A stretch of DNA of 64,000 nt from Mesorhizobium sp. M2D.F.Ca.ET.226.01.1.1 (GCF_004022705.2 NZ_RZOY02000013.1:45021-109020), one strand, 5' to 3'; positions 45,055 through 54,520 are shown, counted from the stretch's first letter. The notes: generated by a model from the letters alone, not told the origin. A program made the numbers and translations.

Positions 45055-47421
45055 TCATGTATGCCTTATGATCACGAGGGTGATGTCGTCGTGGATCTTC
45101 TGGATACCGATATGGGTCATCAGATCATCGATGATCCCGGTCTTGATGTCCTCGGCGCTCCTGCCATGACGTTTTTGGACGCTCTCGCAGAGGCGCTCGA
45201 ACCCGAACAGTCTCTTGTCTTCATCTTCCGCCTCGGTCACGCCGTCGGTGTGCAGAACGATCACGTCACCGCTCCCGAACGCGATATCACGCGTGTCAAT
45301 GAACGGCGAGATGTCATTCTCCAGACCAACCGGCAGACCCAGATCAAGCGTATCGATGCGTTCGACTTCCCCGCCCGCGCGCATGACGAGAACGTCCTCA
45401 TGCTGGCCGGATAGCGTTACCCGCTCATCCTCAAAGTCAAGAAAGGCCAGCGTGAGATGCTTGCCGGTGCTCGTCCGCTCGATGTTCTTGTAGATTGCCC
45501 TGTTCAGCCGATCGAGAAACTGATGCGGATTCCCTTCGTTGGTCTCCTGCAGCGCGCGCGCAACCGACTGAACCATCAGCATCAGCACGCCGCTCTCGAG
45601 ACCGTGACCTGTCACGTCGCCGATGCCGATCTTCACCCGCGATCCGTTCTGCAGAACGTCGTAGTAGTCGCCACCGACCTCGTCGGCCGGCCGCATATAG
45701 GCCGCGATCTCAAGCCCCGGAATCGCTTCGAGTTCGAACGGTTTCGGCAGAACCATCATCTGGATGTGCCTGGCAACCGCAAGCTCGGCGCCGAGCCGGA
45801 TGTTCTCATCCCGCAGCTTTTCGTTGAGCGCGGAAATCTCCTGATTTGCGTCACCGAGCTCCCTGGTTCGTTCGTCGACGAGTTGCTCGAGGTTTTCCGT
45901 GTGAAAGCTGATCTGCTCGGCCATTCGGTTGAAGGCGACGCCTACCGCTCCAACCTCGTCGCGCGTTGGAATGCTCACGCGCACGGAATAGTCTTTGGAC
46001 TGGAGCCTCTGGGCGGCGCTGGCAAGCGCCCTGAGGCCGGCCGTGATCCGCTTCGAGATCCCGAGCACTGCCGCAAAAACAATCAGAAGCGAAACGACGA
46101 TGGCGCCGATCTGAAAGAGCAGGATACGATTGGTCGCGAGGGAGATACTCTTCTGCGCGGCGAACAAAGACGCATAGATCTCGCGTTCGGGAACGACGAT
46201 TCCGACCGACATCGCTTCGGACTTGACCGGTCCCGAACTCCACAGGTTGGTCGGCTTCAATCTCTTGAGGACCACTATGTAGGGCACGCGTTCGCCCTTG
46301 TTCTCGAGCATGATATGCTGAATGACACCGTCATTGTTCTGGTCGAGTGGCAGCGACGCGATGGCCGGCTGCGTACTTCCCCGCAACGACCTTTCCAGAC
46401 CGGTGACGCCTTGCGTGCCCGCATCATTGGATGAAGTCAGGCCGATGATCGCCTGGCCCGATGGATTGATCGCCACCACATTGCCGGTCGACATGGTGAG
46501 GAAGCCGAACCCGGTTTCGGCGATCTTCACGCGCTCGACGACTTCCGCGAGCTGATCGAGAGTGATGTCTGCACCCGCTACACCGGCGATACCGGAGCGA
46601 TCGCGCGTCCACAGCGGGTGGAAAAAGCTGACGATCAGCTTTCCCGTGATCGCATCGGTGTAAGGCGCTGTCTGAGTGATGTCGTCGGCGACCGGACGCA
46701 AGGCCGGATCCCTGGCCCATTGCTGCCATGACCCATATATCCCCGGAAAGAAGAACTCCCAGAACTCCGCCTTGTTGTGACCCGGATAGAGTCGGTCGAA
46801 GGTCTGCGCCTGGTCCGTATAGGGTACCGTCCTGAAGATCGGCCGTTCCTTTGGACCAATATAGTACATCTGGAGTTTTGGCGATCCGCTGGCCATGAGG
46901 GTCGGCGCGACGAGATCGATCACGGTACTGTCTTCTATTTCCCGCTGAACGCTGGGCAGCGGAGTGTGGTCAGCGCCCAGCAGGTAGCCCCAGACGCTTA
47001 TCACGGAAGGCGTGCCCGGCAGGTTCTGCGCCCAATCGCCCTGCGCGTCATAGACGACCTTCACCGACCCCGGCGCTTGATGCGAAAGGGTTGCTCCAAC
47101 CTGTTGCTGCCTGCTCGGATCGTTGATCTGTGCCTGCAGAACGCCAGCCAGCGCCTTCACGTCCCCATGAACTCGATCGAGCAGGAGGTCGACACTTAAC
47201 GCTGTCGAGTCGGCATACGAGCGAATGTATTCCTGGTTTGCGGTGGTCAGGCCCTCACCGACTTCCGATGTGGCGTCGCGCGACAGCTTTTGAACGTTCC
47301 AAAGCGCCAGACCACCGCTCAGCAAGAGGTCGAACAGCACCGCGCCGCCAACGACCAATACGAATTTTGCTCGAAAGGAGCGCAGGCCGAAGCGCGGTTT
47401 AGGCTGATCGTCGGCTTTCAT
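45055..47421 (-). CDS. Membrane sensor SpoIIE-type protein phosphatase (Cache, HAMP, PP2C)
   Basis: 788 aa from the ATG at 47421, which overlaps the stop of the preceding gene by 4 bp. Domains in order: membrane helix about 20-38, periplasmic double Cache-like sensor to about 420, second helix about 425-450, HAMP, coiled coil, and SpoIIE phosphatase (from about 535). Phosphatase metal sites are present: DEVGGDYYD, IGDVTGHGLES, LHTDGVTEA and HDDITLVI. Predicted to read a periplasmic ligand and dephosphorylate the STAS protein, as SiaA does in Pseudomonas. Confidence 0.92.
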   Translation of the reverse strand: MKADDQPKPRFGLRSFRAKFVLVVGGAVLFDLLLSGGLALWNVQKLSRDATSEVGEGLTTANQEYIRSYADSTALSVDLLLDRVHGDVKALAGVLQAQINDPSRQQQVGATLSHQAPGSVKVVYDAQGDWAQNLPGTPSVISVWGYLLGADHTPLPSVQREIEDSTVIDLVAPTLMASGSPKLQMYYIGPKERPIFRTVPYTDQAQTFDRLYPGHNKAEFWEFFFPGIYGSWQQWARDPALRPVADDITQTAPYTDAITGKLIVSFFHPLWTRDRSGIAGVAGADITLDQLAEVVERVKIAETGFGFLTMSTGNVVAINPSGQAIIGLTSSNDAGTQGVTGLERSLRGSTQPAIASLPLDQNNDGVIQHIMLENKGERVPYIVVLKRLKPTNLWSSGPVKSEAMSVGIVVPEREIYASLFAAQKSISLATNRILLFQIGAIVVSLLIVFAAVLGISKRITAGLRALASAAQRLQSKDYSVRVSIPTRDEVGAVGVAFNRMAEQISFHTENLEQLVDERTRELGDANQEISALNEKLRDENIRLGAELAVARHIQMMVLPKPFELEAIPGLEIAAYMRPADEVGGDYYDVLQNGSRVKIGIGDVTGHGLESGVLMLMVQSVARALQETNEGNPHQFLDRLNRAIYKNIERTSTGKHLTLAFLDFEDERVTLSGQHEDVLVMRAGGEVERIDTLDLGLPVGLENDISPFIDTRDIAFGSGDVIVLHTDGVTEAEDEDKRLFGFERLCESVQKRHGRSAEDIKTGIIDDLMTHIGIQKIHDDITLVIIRHT

Positions 47422-48596
47422 TGAGGCCGCCGCCCCGATGCGACCCAGATCGGCCAACCCGCATAACCCTTGGGGTGCAGCGCAGCGAAAATGTGATCCT
47501 GAAAGCCCTGCCGGAATCGTGCAATGAACTCCGGCCCATCGCCGCGTCTGGTGGCCATATCGCCCGCATAGACATCCGCCCAAGCCACAATGACATCGGC
47601 GAAGTCCTGCGGATCTCCGTCCAGGTTGGTGACCATGAAGGTCTCGACACGTATGTCTTCGAATCCGGCTTCAATCAGGTACCGCCGACTCTTAGGCCCG
47701 AGCTCGACGTCCATCTCGAAATGCGCGAACAGCTTCGCCACTTCATTGTATGTCCAACGAATGCTTTCTGCGCGCGGCTCGCCGAGGCAATGCGAATTCT
47801 TCTCGTTGGTGATGTAGACCCGCCCGCCTGGCTTGCATATGCGGTAGAGTTCCTTGAGGATGAGTTCCGGTCGATTGAAGATTTGAAGCGAATGTCGGCA
47901 GGTGACCAAGTCGAACTGCGCTTCGTCGAGCAGCATTTCCGACGCATCGCCATAAGTATATTCGATGCCCCGGATATCGAACTCGCGCATCACTCGTCGC
48001 GCGTAGTCCAGGCTTGATATGGAGTGGTCGAGGGCGACGATCCGCGATGGCTGGAACTCTTTCTGCACGAGCACGACGAAATCGCCGAGCCCGCAACAGA
48101 TGTCGGCCATAACGATCCCGGGCCTCATGCCGTGTCGCGGCAAGATTGTACGCTCGTGGCGCCAGGTCATCTTTGTCTGTGTGCGCAGGATTGGAACGAA
48201 CCCGCCTTCCTCGAGGAAGCCCTGCCCTGGATAGAATTCGCTGTCATACTCCTCGACCGTGATGTTCGGTTCGATTCCGCTCAAGCGACCGAATTTTCTT
48301 GAGGTCCATCCGACGACGCTTGATGTGATGACGACAAATCTGAGATCGGGTCGAGCGCGACAGGCGTCAATAATGATCCTCGAAAAGGCGTGGAATGCAG
48401 CGTTATTCATCTGCGTCAGGCGCCTGACATTGACATAGAGAACGCCGCGTACACGGCCGATCGCATCGCGTAGCAATGCCAGGCTGGGCCCAAGCTCATC
48501 GATCGCCTGCGGCCGGACCACCCCAGATATCGAGAACTCCTGGTTGTTCGCGTCGTATTGGGCCTTGAAGCGCGGGAGAAGGTTGTAAGGGCTCAA
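47418..48596 (-). CDS. Fusion of a STAS-like domain with a SAM-dependent methyltransferase
   Basis: 392 aa. Residues 18-118 resemble the STAS protein at 44136 (STAS/slr1659-like strand-helix pattern), but the phosphorylation site is gone: MNNAAF (63-68) stands where the other protein has LNSSGI. Residues 155-310 are a class I methyltransferase (MADICCGLGDF, IVALDHSISSL, YGDASEML, RHSLQIFNRPELILKELYR). The TTG start (48594-48596) overlaps the preceding TGA, and the stop overlaps the phosphatase start. It may bind the switch kinase without being phosphorylated, giving methylation controlled by the switch. The methyl acceptor is unknown. Confidence 0.82.
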   Translation of the reverse strand: MSPYNLLPRFKAQYDANNQEFSISGVVRPQAIDELGPSLALLRDAIGRVRGVLYVNVRRLTQMNNAAFHAFSRIIIDACRARPDLRFVVITSSVVGWTSRKFGRLSGIEPNITVEEYDSEFYPGQGFLEEGGFVPILRTQTKMTWRHERTILPRHGMRPGIVMADICCGLGDFVVLVQKEFQPSRIVALDHSISSLDYARRVMREFDIRGIEYTYGDASEMLLDEAQFDLVTCRHSLQIFNRPELILKELYRICKPGGRVYITNEKNSHCLGEPRAESIRWTYNEVAKLFAHFEMDVELGPKSRRYLIEAGFEDIRVETFMVTNLDGDPQDFADVIVAWADVYAGDMATRRGDGPEFIARFRQGFQDHIFAALHPKGYAGWPIWVASGRRPQ

Positions 48597-49120
48597 TGCT
48601 GCAGGCCCTCAAGTGGAAGATCCACGACAAGCTTGACCGCATCGCCTTCGGCTTCCTCGACCCTGAGTGTCGCGTTGTAGTCGACAGCCAGTTCCAGAAG
48701 TACCACCTCCCGGCTGGGCGCCAGATCTCCAGATACGGAATTAAGATATCGCTCCCTGGCCTCAAATCCGGCGACTTGCGACACGGCCTCCTGGTAGAAC
48801 TGGCGTTCCTCCGGCACGCAAGGAAATGTCAGCTCGATTCTATCCGTCGCGCCATGGCGAGACACCCTGCATGCCAGTTCGCCGTCAGTATGGCGCGTAC
48901 GAAAAGCGACCTCCAGCAATTCGTTGAAGGCAGAGGAAAACAGATTCGAATGTCGGACCGAGTCTGATCTGTTTTGACTGATCATCCGCGCCATGTATGT
49001 CGAGACATAGTCGCAGTGTTTCCAAGCGGAGACAAAAGTTTTGATCTCCATGTCGATCTGGATCATCGCCTCAAAAGTCGGCTCGCCAGCCGGTTCGTGA
49101 TGAACAGATCCCATCAGCAT
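48593..49120 (-). CDS. Degenerate ATPase-like switch protein
   Basis: 175 aa from the ATG at 49120 (MLMGSV; ATG two codons on is also possible), with GGAGG upstream. The segment HSNLFSSAFNELLEVAFR mirrors the N-box region of the ATPase at 44493 (NELIENAVKF), but the metal-binding Asn is replaced by Val and no glycine-rich ATP-lid box follows. It therefore looks like a non-catalytic relative that could bind a STAS domain without kinase activity. Its stop overlaps the start of the STAS/methyltransferase fusion, its most likely partner. Confidence 0.72.
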   Translation of the reverse strand: MLMGSVHHEPAGEPTFEAMIQIDMEIKTFVSAWKHCDYVSTYMARMISQNRSDSVRHSNLFSSAFNELLEVAFRTRHTDGELACRVSRHGATDRIELTFPCVPEERQFYQEAVSQVAGFEARERYLNSVSGDLAPSREVVLLELAVDYNATLRVEEAEGDAVKLVVDLPLEGLQH

Positions 49121-49225
49121 CCTCCTGACCTCCGAGACGGAAATCTAACCGCCTCGTGATGAGTTTTCCGCATTGCGCGGTTATCCAGTTCGATCGTTTT
49201 TCAACCCTCCACAAAGAGTGCAGGG

Positions 49226-50968
49226 CTAAAGCGCCCGATTTGATTCCTCCATCGCTCGCACCTCCTTTGATGGCGACCGCCTGATGAAATCGCTGGTTGC
49301 CTCGGCTCCAAGCGGCCGTCCCAGGAAATTGCCCTGCAGGCAATCGCAATTCTCCTTGACCAGCCACCGTGCCTGTGCCGTCGTCTCGACCCCTTCGGCG
49401 GTGACGCTTATACCCAGGCCGTGCGCCAGATTGATGATCGATTGCACGATCGTTTGGCTCTTGAGATCGGTTTCTAAGTCCGCGATGAAGTATTGATCTA
49501 TCTTCAAGGTGTCGAATGGAAAGTTCTTAAGGTAGCTCAACGATGAGTAGTATGTCCCAAAATCGTCAAGAGAGATTCTTATTCCCAAGACATTCAAGGT
49601 ATTTAATGTATCTATATTATCTATTGTCTTCTCAAGAAGAACATTTTCGGTTATCTCAAGTTCAAGTCTTTCAGCTCGAATTCCCACTGCGTCGATGATC
49701 TGAGCGACCGTATCTGTCAACGAACCACTCAGAAACTGAGCCGGAGACAGGTTGACTGCGACTGTCAGCGAGGAAGGCCACGTCAATGCCTGACGGCAGG
49801 CTTGCTCGAGCACCCATCGTCCAATCTCGTCCATCAGACCGTCGGCTTCGGCGATCGGAATGAACACACCGGGCGGGATGATGCCGATCTCGGGGTGTCG
49901 CCAACGCAGCAGCGCTTCAAAACCGGTCACCGATGAAGGAGGCCGGATGAGCGGCTGATACTCAATATAGAGCTCGCCGCGCTCCAGCGCGGTTCGAAGG
50001 CTGCGCCGCAGATTCTCGCGTTGCTCGAGCAAGAGCAGCATCGAGCGATTGAACGTTCGGGCGCAGCCGCGTCCATCCGTCTTGGCTGCATAAAGAGCGA
50101 TGTCGGCGGCTTTCATCAACTGCTCGCCGTCGGTCCCGTGCTCCGGCCCGAAAGCTATTCCGATACTTGAACCGACGAAAACGGGAATGCCGTTGATGAC
50201 GAACGGGTCCTTGAAGGCATTGACCAGGGATCCAGCGAGGCGCTCGGCTTCCACCGGCTGCTCCTTGCCCAATTGGATGACAGCGAACTCGTCGCCGGCA
50301 TACCGGTATGCAGATTCGCCATCCTGCAGCGCGTCGCGGATTCGACCTGCCGCGAGCTGCAGAAGCGTGTCGCCTGCTCCATGGCCGAGCGTGTCGTTGA
50401 CCGACTTGAAATCGTCAAGGTCGATCTGGAGCAGGGCGGCTTTCGGTTTTGGGCCGCCGATTGCCGCCAGCGCTTCCTGCAGTCGCTCTCCGAATTGCCG
50501 TCGATTCTGCAGTCCGGTCAGCACGTCGTGGGTCGCCTGATGGAGCAGAATTACATGCTCCTGCTCCTCTGCCGCGCTGCGCCCTCCCTGCCCCTGTGAT
50601 TCGATGATTCCGACACCATCTGCGGTGCCGAAGACGAAAACGGACCTAGGCGCTTCGCCCGATGATCGCGGCAAGTCGATGCTTGCCGCAGGGCCGCCCT
50701 GAAATACCCGAAGAAATTCGTCACGGCACCTTGTATCGAGGAAGCTCGGGTAGATCTCCCAAATGGCGGCGCCAGGCGCCACCGCGCCTCCGTACAGGCC
50801 TTTGAGCCTGGCTGCGTAGTGCGTTAGCCGAAAGTCGCGATCATAGAGCGACAAAAGTTCGGTCGTATTCGCCAACAGGTCAGCGAGAAGCGCTTCGCCG
50901 GCACGTGAAACATCGATCGAGGAAGACTTCTCATTCTCTGTGCCGACGCCTGATGCCTCTGGGCGCAA
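49226..50968 (-). CDS. Diguanylate cyclase/phosphodiesterase (PAS-like, GGDEF, EAL)
   Basis: 580 aa. An N-terminal PAS-like region (LLSLYDRDFRLTHY) precedes GGDEF with AGDEF (YRYAGDEFAVIQ), a form usually still active, and an EAL domain with GFEALLRW, NLSPAQF, EITEN, LDDFGTYYSSL, LKIDQYFI, AEGVET and QGNFLGRPL; all EAL catalytic positions look intact, so it is probably an active c-di-GMP phosphodiesterase. The start is a TTG at 50968 after GGAGG. First gene of the partner-switch operon (105-bp gap to the next). A strongly AT-rich patch lies at about 49500-49680 inside the EAL coding region. Confidence 0.93.
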   Translation of the reverse strand: MRPEASGVGTENEKSSSIDVSRAGEALLADLLANTTELLSLYDRDFRLTHYAARLKGLYGGAVAPGAAIWEIYPSFLDTRCRDEFLRVFQGGPAASIDLPRSSGEAPRSVFVFGTADGVGIIESQGQGGRSAAEEQEHVILLHQATHDVLTGLQNRRQFGERLQEALAAIGGPKPKAALLQIDLDDFKSVNDTLGHGAGDTLLQLAAGRIRDALQDGESAYRYAGDEFAVIQLGKEQPVEAERLAGSLVNAFKDPFVINGIPVFVGSSIGIAFGPEHGTDGEQLMKAADIALYAAKTDGRGCARTFNRSMLLLLEQRENLRRSLRTALERGELYIEYQPLIRPPSSVTGFEALLRWRHPEIGIIPPGVFIPIAEADGLMDEIGRWVLEQACRQALTWPSSLTVAVNLSPAQFLSGSLTDTVAQIIDAVGIRAERLELEITENVLLEKTIDNIDTLNTLNVLGIRISLDDFGTYYSSLSYLKNFPFDTLKIDQYFIADLETDLKSQTIVQSIINLAHGLGISVTAEGVETTAQARWLVKENCDCLQGNFLGRPLGAEATSDFIRRSPSKEVRAMEESNRAL

Positions 50969-51259
50969 AAGCCACCTCCATAGGCGGTGTAAATTAGCGT
51001 CCCCCAGATTAGAAATAACATAAGTAACAAGCTTGGCAAACTTTCAACTCGGCGGTTTAACAAGCGCCGCGTGCGCCACATCGCAAATTCATGCTCCATT
51101 GCTATTGACGGCACGTTATCCACACGCTGAACACGTTATTTCATTAACAAAACGTAAATTAGCTAATGGTAAAATATCACCGCAGGTGATTCGAACTGTT
51201 GGAGCCCCGGGGAGCGGCGTTCGCTGTGCGGGGCTGTCCTGGCAATTCAAGACCGGCTT

Positions 51260-51865
51260 TCACAAATATTCGGTCTTTAGCCATGTTTTCGACAGTCCGC
51301 TCCTGTAGGGGCTGTCGGAACGCTTCGAGATAATGCCGCCAGGCCCTGTCTTCTCGATGACGCCAAAGTTCGCCAGCGCGCCGCGCTCAAAATGCTCGCT
51401 GTATTGGATCTTGCCAAGGCCGGGTTCAACCAGTCGCCGCAGGGCGTGCTTGCGCTGCAACAAAGGTAGGGGGGTAAGATTGCGACCGTCGAGATGAAGG
51501 AGATCGAACGCGACGAACACCAGTTCGCTCGGCTCATTCCAGACCGCGGCTTCCAGCGCAGCGGAATCGGGCGTGCCCCGCTCGCCTGACACAATCATCT
51601 CACCGTCGAGAATGGCAGCCCGGCAGGGCAGGTCGACCGCCAGTGCGATGGGCCAGTATTTTGTCGTCCAGTCACGGCCATTCTTGCTGTAGAGCCGCAC
51701 GCCGCCCTTATCGATGATGATCTGCGTCCGGTAGCCGTCGAGCTTGACCTCGTGGACCCACCCGTCATCTTCGGGCGGCTGCTTGGCAAGAGTTGGCATC
51801 TGCGGCGGAATGAATGCCAGCCGTTCGCCGTCCACCTTGTCACGCTTACCCAACAACGCCACCAT
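51260..51865 (-). pseudogene. Truncated ATP-dependent DNA ligase (LigD ligase-domain remnant)
   Basis: About 201 aa from the ATG at 51865. The adenylation domain is present: HEVKLDGYR (active-site Lys), VAFDLLHLDG, and GGIISKRSDSPYRSG. It then stops right after motif V (KTWLKTEYL), where the second Lys of WLKxK has become Glu. The OB-fold, phosphoesterase and polymerase parts of a normal LigD are absent, so it is most likely a decayed or truncated non-homologous end-joining ligase. Its 5' end touches the direct-repeat region at 51841. A ligase fragment lacking motif V Lys is unlikely to seal nicks. Confidence 0.75.
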
Positions 51866-52300
51866 CTTTGACGGATAGCGGTGGCGCGAGCGGCACAGGC
51901 GATCCGGTATCCCCAACTTGGACACCTACCGCCTGCGCCGAGCCCCCACTAAGCCATTCTGCGACGGATTGAACACCGGCCGGTCGCCCCCGGCCATTGG
52001 CACGCTTACTCAATACGCCACCACGTTTGACGGACAGAAGTGGCGCGAGCGGCACAGACGATCTGATGTCCCAACTTTGGACACCTGCCGCCTGTGCCGA
52101 GCCCCCACTAAGCCGTCGAGCCCCCACGAAGCCATCTTGCGGCGGAATGAACACCAGCCGGCCGTCCCCCGGCCTTGGCACGCTAACTCGATTACGCCAC
52201 CACCTTTGACGGATAGCGGCGGCGCGGTCGGCACAGGCGGTGCGATATTCCCCCCAACTTGGAAACCTGCCGCCTGTGCCGAGCCCCCCGCTAAAGTCAT
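51841..52300. repeat. Three imperfect direct repeats (160 and 178 bp apart) upstream of the ligase remnant
   Basis: Copies begin at the CACGCTTAC-like starts 51841, 52001 and 52179 and share ACGCCACCA, TTTGACGGA, AGCGGCACAG and GAACACC/GCCGAGCCCCC segments. The second copy carries an extra 18-bp internal duplication (GTCGAGCCCCCACGAAGCC), explaining the longer second spacing. Copy 1 includes the ligase 5' end; copy 3 is incomplete. Confidence 0.8.
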
Positions 52301-52530
52301 CGCAAACATCTACGAGTAACGTCGCGTTGTCGTTAGCTGCGCATCCAAATTCTTATCCGGGCGTACATATCTCGATATCGGCGCGGCATCTTCCGCCCAG
52401 GGCTGTTGCCATTTGGTTGCCGTCCCCCCACGCAGTCTCTTGCCCGGCAGGGGATTGCTCTGCATCTAGCAGAACCCCGCGAGGCGTTCTGATGAAATGT
52501 CGCCGATCTCAAACGGCGCGGCGCTTGTGC
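52301..52530. other. Unassigned stretch between repeats and AraC gene
   Basis: Together with the repeat array this is a gene-poor zone of about 600 bases (51926-52530). I see no credible gene or structured element in this last part. Confidence 0.4.
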
Positions 52531-53724
52531 TCAGCTTCCAAGCGCCTTGAGCCATCCTTCAAAGGAGGAGGCCTTATCATGCTCGCCAAGCGAAACAGAG
52601 TGGGCGGGACGCGGCAACACTGTCGTCCTGCGCCCTTCGCGGGGGCTGTAACCGAACTCCTTGCTAAATGCTCGGCTGAAATTTGCTGCTGAACTGAAGC
52701 CGAACGCTTCCGCAATTTGAACGATGCGCCGGCTGTCCGCCGGATCGCTGAGCGCAACATGGGCTGCCAAAAGTCGGCGACTTTGAATGTAATGGAGCAC
52801 TCCACCGCTCGGTTCGAACAACTGATAGAGACGAGATCGCGAAACCCCGAGCGCCCGGCACATTGAATCCGGCGTCAAACGAATCGTGTCCAGGTTGCTT
52901 TGGACGTATCGACGCGCCCGTTCCATTAGCGCGACACTCGCCAGTTGTTCGGCCGCAGCCGCGTTTTCGGCCGGCGGTGCGAGGCACGCAATGATCATGC
53001 TGCGTGTTGCGTGTACGATGCGAGGCAGGTCGTCCGCTGTGAGGCTTCGCAGTCTTGTCACGATGCTGTCGATGTAGTCGATCAGAAGGTTAGCAAAGTT
53101 GCCCGAAAGAATGGAATTGTTGTTCGCGTCGAGGGTTGCCGCCGTGTCGGCGAACAAATCACGCGGCAAATAGAGAATGAGACTTTCCGAATCCGTTGTC
53201 CTGCCGCGAAACGGGTAGCCCAGCGATCTTATCTCAAGTTTGCCCGGTTGTCCCTCCGCGACGCGGCGATCGACCTCCGTCCATGACCGGCCAGTATGTG
53301 GCATGACAGCATACCAGTGATCGATCGAACTGGAGCGAAGTTTTGCCGCGGAACGGATATAACTGTGTGCCGGCGTCCGCTGTTCAACGATCAGCATGCC
53401 ACCAAGATTCCAGGCCGTGTGGGCGGCGGGGAAGCCATCGTCCAGCGATTTGTTGTCCGGCAACCTGAGCTCGACAAGCGGTGCCACATGCGCTTGCCAA
53501 GCGGGAAATTGGTCCTTCGGTGCCAGGTCCAGCGTTGAAAAAGACAGTGGCTCCAACGCCGGCGCGATTGGCGGAGCCGCCACGTTGTCAGGTTGAACGT
53601 CGCGGGGCCAACGACGTCGCTCACGTTCCGGCGCCTGCCTCGTATGCGCCTCGTCCTGCTTGTTAGCGTCCATCGCGCGGGGTGCCATATCCGATTCCGG
53701 TATGCCCATGCCCCCCGCAATCAT
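52531..53724 (-). CDS. AraC-family regulator with long N-terminal extension
   Basis: 397 aa from the ATG at 53724; internal starts at about 53709 and 53688 are possible because the first 50 residues are unstructured. The core (about 60-260) is an AraC_binding_2-like region, and the C-terminal HTH_18 domain shows MCRALGVSRSRLYQLFEP and RIVQIAEAFGFSSAANFSRAFSKEFGYSP (cited in halves). The chain ends with a further 35-residue tail. Transcription is away from the HTH gene at 53894. No target is evident. Confidence 0.85.
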   Translation of the reverse strand: MIAGGMGIPESDMAPRAMDANKQDEAHTRQAPERERRRWPRDVQPDNVAAPPIAPALEPLSFSTLDLAPKDQFPAWQAHVAPLVELRLPDNKSLDDGFPAAHTAWNLGGMLIVEQRTPAHSYIRSAAKLRSSSIDHWYAVMPHTGRSWTEVDRRVAEGQPGKLEIRSLGYPFRGRTTDSESLILYLPRDLFADTAATLDANNNSILSGNFANLLIDYIDSIVTRLRSLTADDLPRIVHATRSMIIACLAPPAENAAAAEQLASVALMERARRYVQSNLDTIRLTPDSMCRALGVSRSRLYQLFEPSGGVLHYIQSRRLLAAHVALSDPADSRRIVQIAEAFGFSSAANFSRAFSKEFGYSPREGRRTTVLPRPAHSVSLGEHDKASSFEGWLKALGS

Positions 53725-53893
53725 GTGGTGTATTCCAGGTATCTGGCAAGCCTGTTGGCCGGATCATCGATCACGCTGAGTTACAGCGAGAAATGCATCC
53801 TGAGATAAGTTTCTGGATGCGAGGCTAACGACACATTTCAGAGTGGTGCCTATAGATTCCGACATCGTGAAAGCGACGTGAGGAGACCACGAA

Positions 53894-54196
53894 ATGAATG
53901 AAAAGGTTAAAGGAGAAGCTCGCCGCAAGATAATTCTTGATGGATACGTCAATAACGAACCATTGAAAGACATCGCGGCAAAGCTCGGATGCTCACTGGC
54001 GAGTTTGAAAGTCAGCGCCAGCAAACTTGGATGCACTCGATCTCCAAAAGAGGCGGCTGAATTTCGGCGCGGCTTTCGTATACCGGAAAATAAGCGGCAA
54101 GACTATTACCAGCTGATGACGGCCGGGCAATATAGGTCTCGCGAGTGCGCGCAGATTTTGGGATTATTGACAACGCAATCGCCGGCTATGGAGTAA
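53894..54196 (+). CDS. Small HTH-like protein
   Basis: 100 aa from an ATG after GTGAGGAGACC, a strong Shine-Dalgarno. Residues about 20-50 (LKDIAAKLGCSLASLKVSAS) have the look of a helix-turn-helix such as sigma-70 region 4 or a phage-like regulator, and the C-terminal YRSRECAQILGLL could be a second helical unit. I do not recognise a family. It may be DNA-binding. It diverges from the AraC-type gene, and no operon partner is obvious. Confidence 0.65.
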   Translation: MNEKVKGEARRKIILDGYVNNEPLKDIAAKLGCSLASLKVSASKLGCTRSPKEAAEFRRGFRIPENKRQDYYQLMTAGQYRSRECAQILGLLTTQSPAME

Positions 54197-54289
54197 CGTT
54201 GCTAGAAAGCTATAGACAACATCGTTCATGCCTCGTGATACAAGCCCGCCGCAAAGCACGGGCGGCGGGCCCTGAAAAGGTTCGCTCAC

Positions 54290-54520
54290 ATGCTGCGTCA
54301 GCGTTTCAACCGTACCTGTCTTAGCCCTCTCGATCTGGCTGTTTGCGAACGCGTGTTCAATCAGGTCTGCGCGGATGAACGCCTCGATCCCTTGGACCCG
54401 AACGCTGAAATTTTGGCGATATTGGTCGTGGCCATTTTTCGGAATGCTCATACGAACGAGCGCGAACTGCTGGAGGCAGTCAAATCTCGCCGGCAAAAGG
54501 TTACGGGAACCGGCCAATAG
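54290..54520 (+). CDS. Small hypothetical protein, 76 aa
   Basis: ATG preceded by AAAAGG at suitable spacing. The chain has an amphipathic N-terminus with CLSPLDLAVCERVFNQVC, a hydrophobic middle (EILAILVVAIF) and a basic end (ELLEAVKSRRQKV). This small-protein pattern is seen repeatedly in rhizobia without a known role. Probably soluble and helical. Confidence 0.55.
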   Translation: MLRQRFNRTCLSPLDLAVCERVFNQVCADERLDPLDPNAEILAILVVAIFRNAHTNERELLEAVKSRRQKVTGTGQ

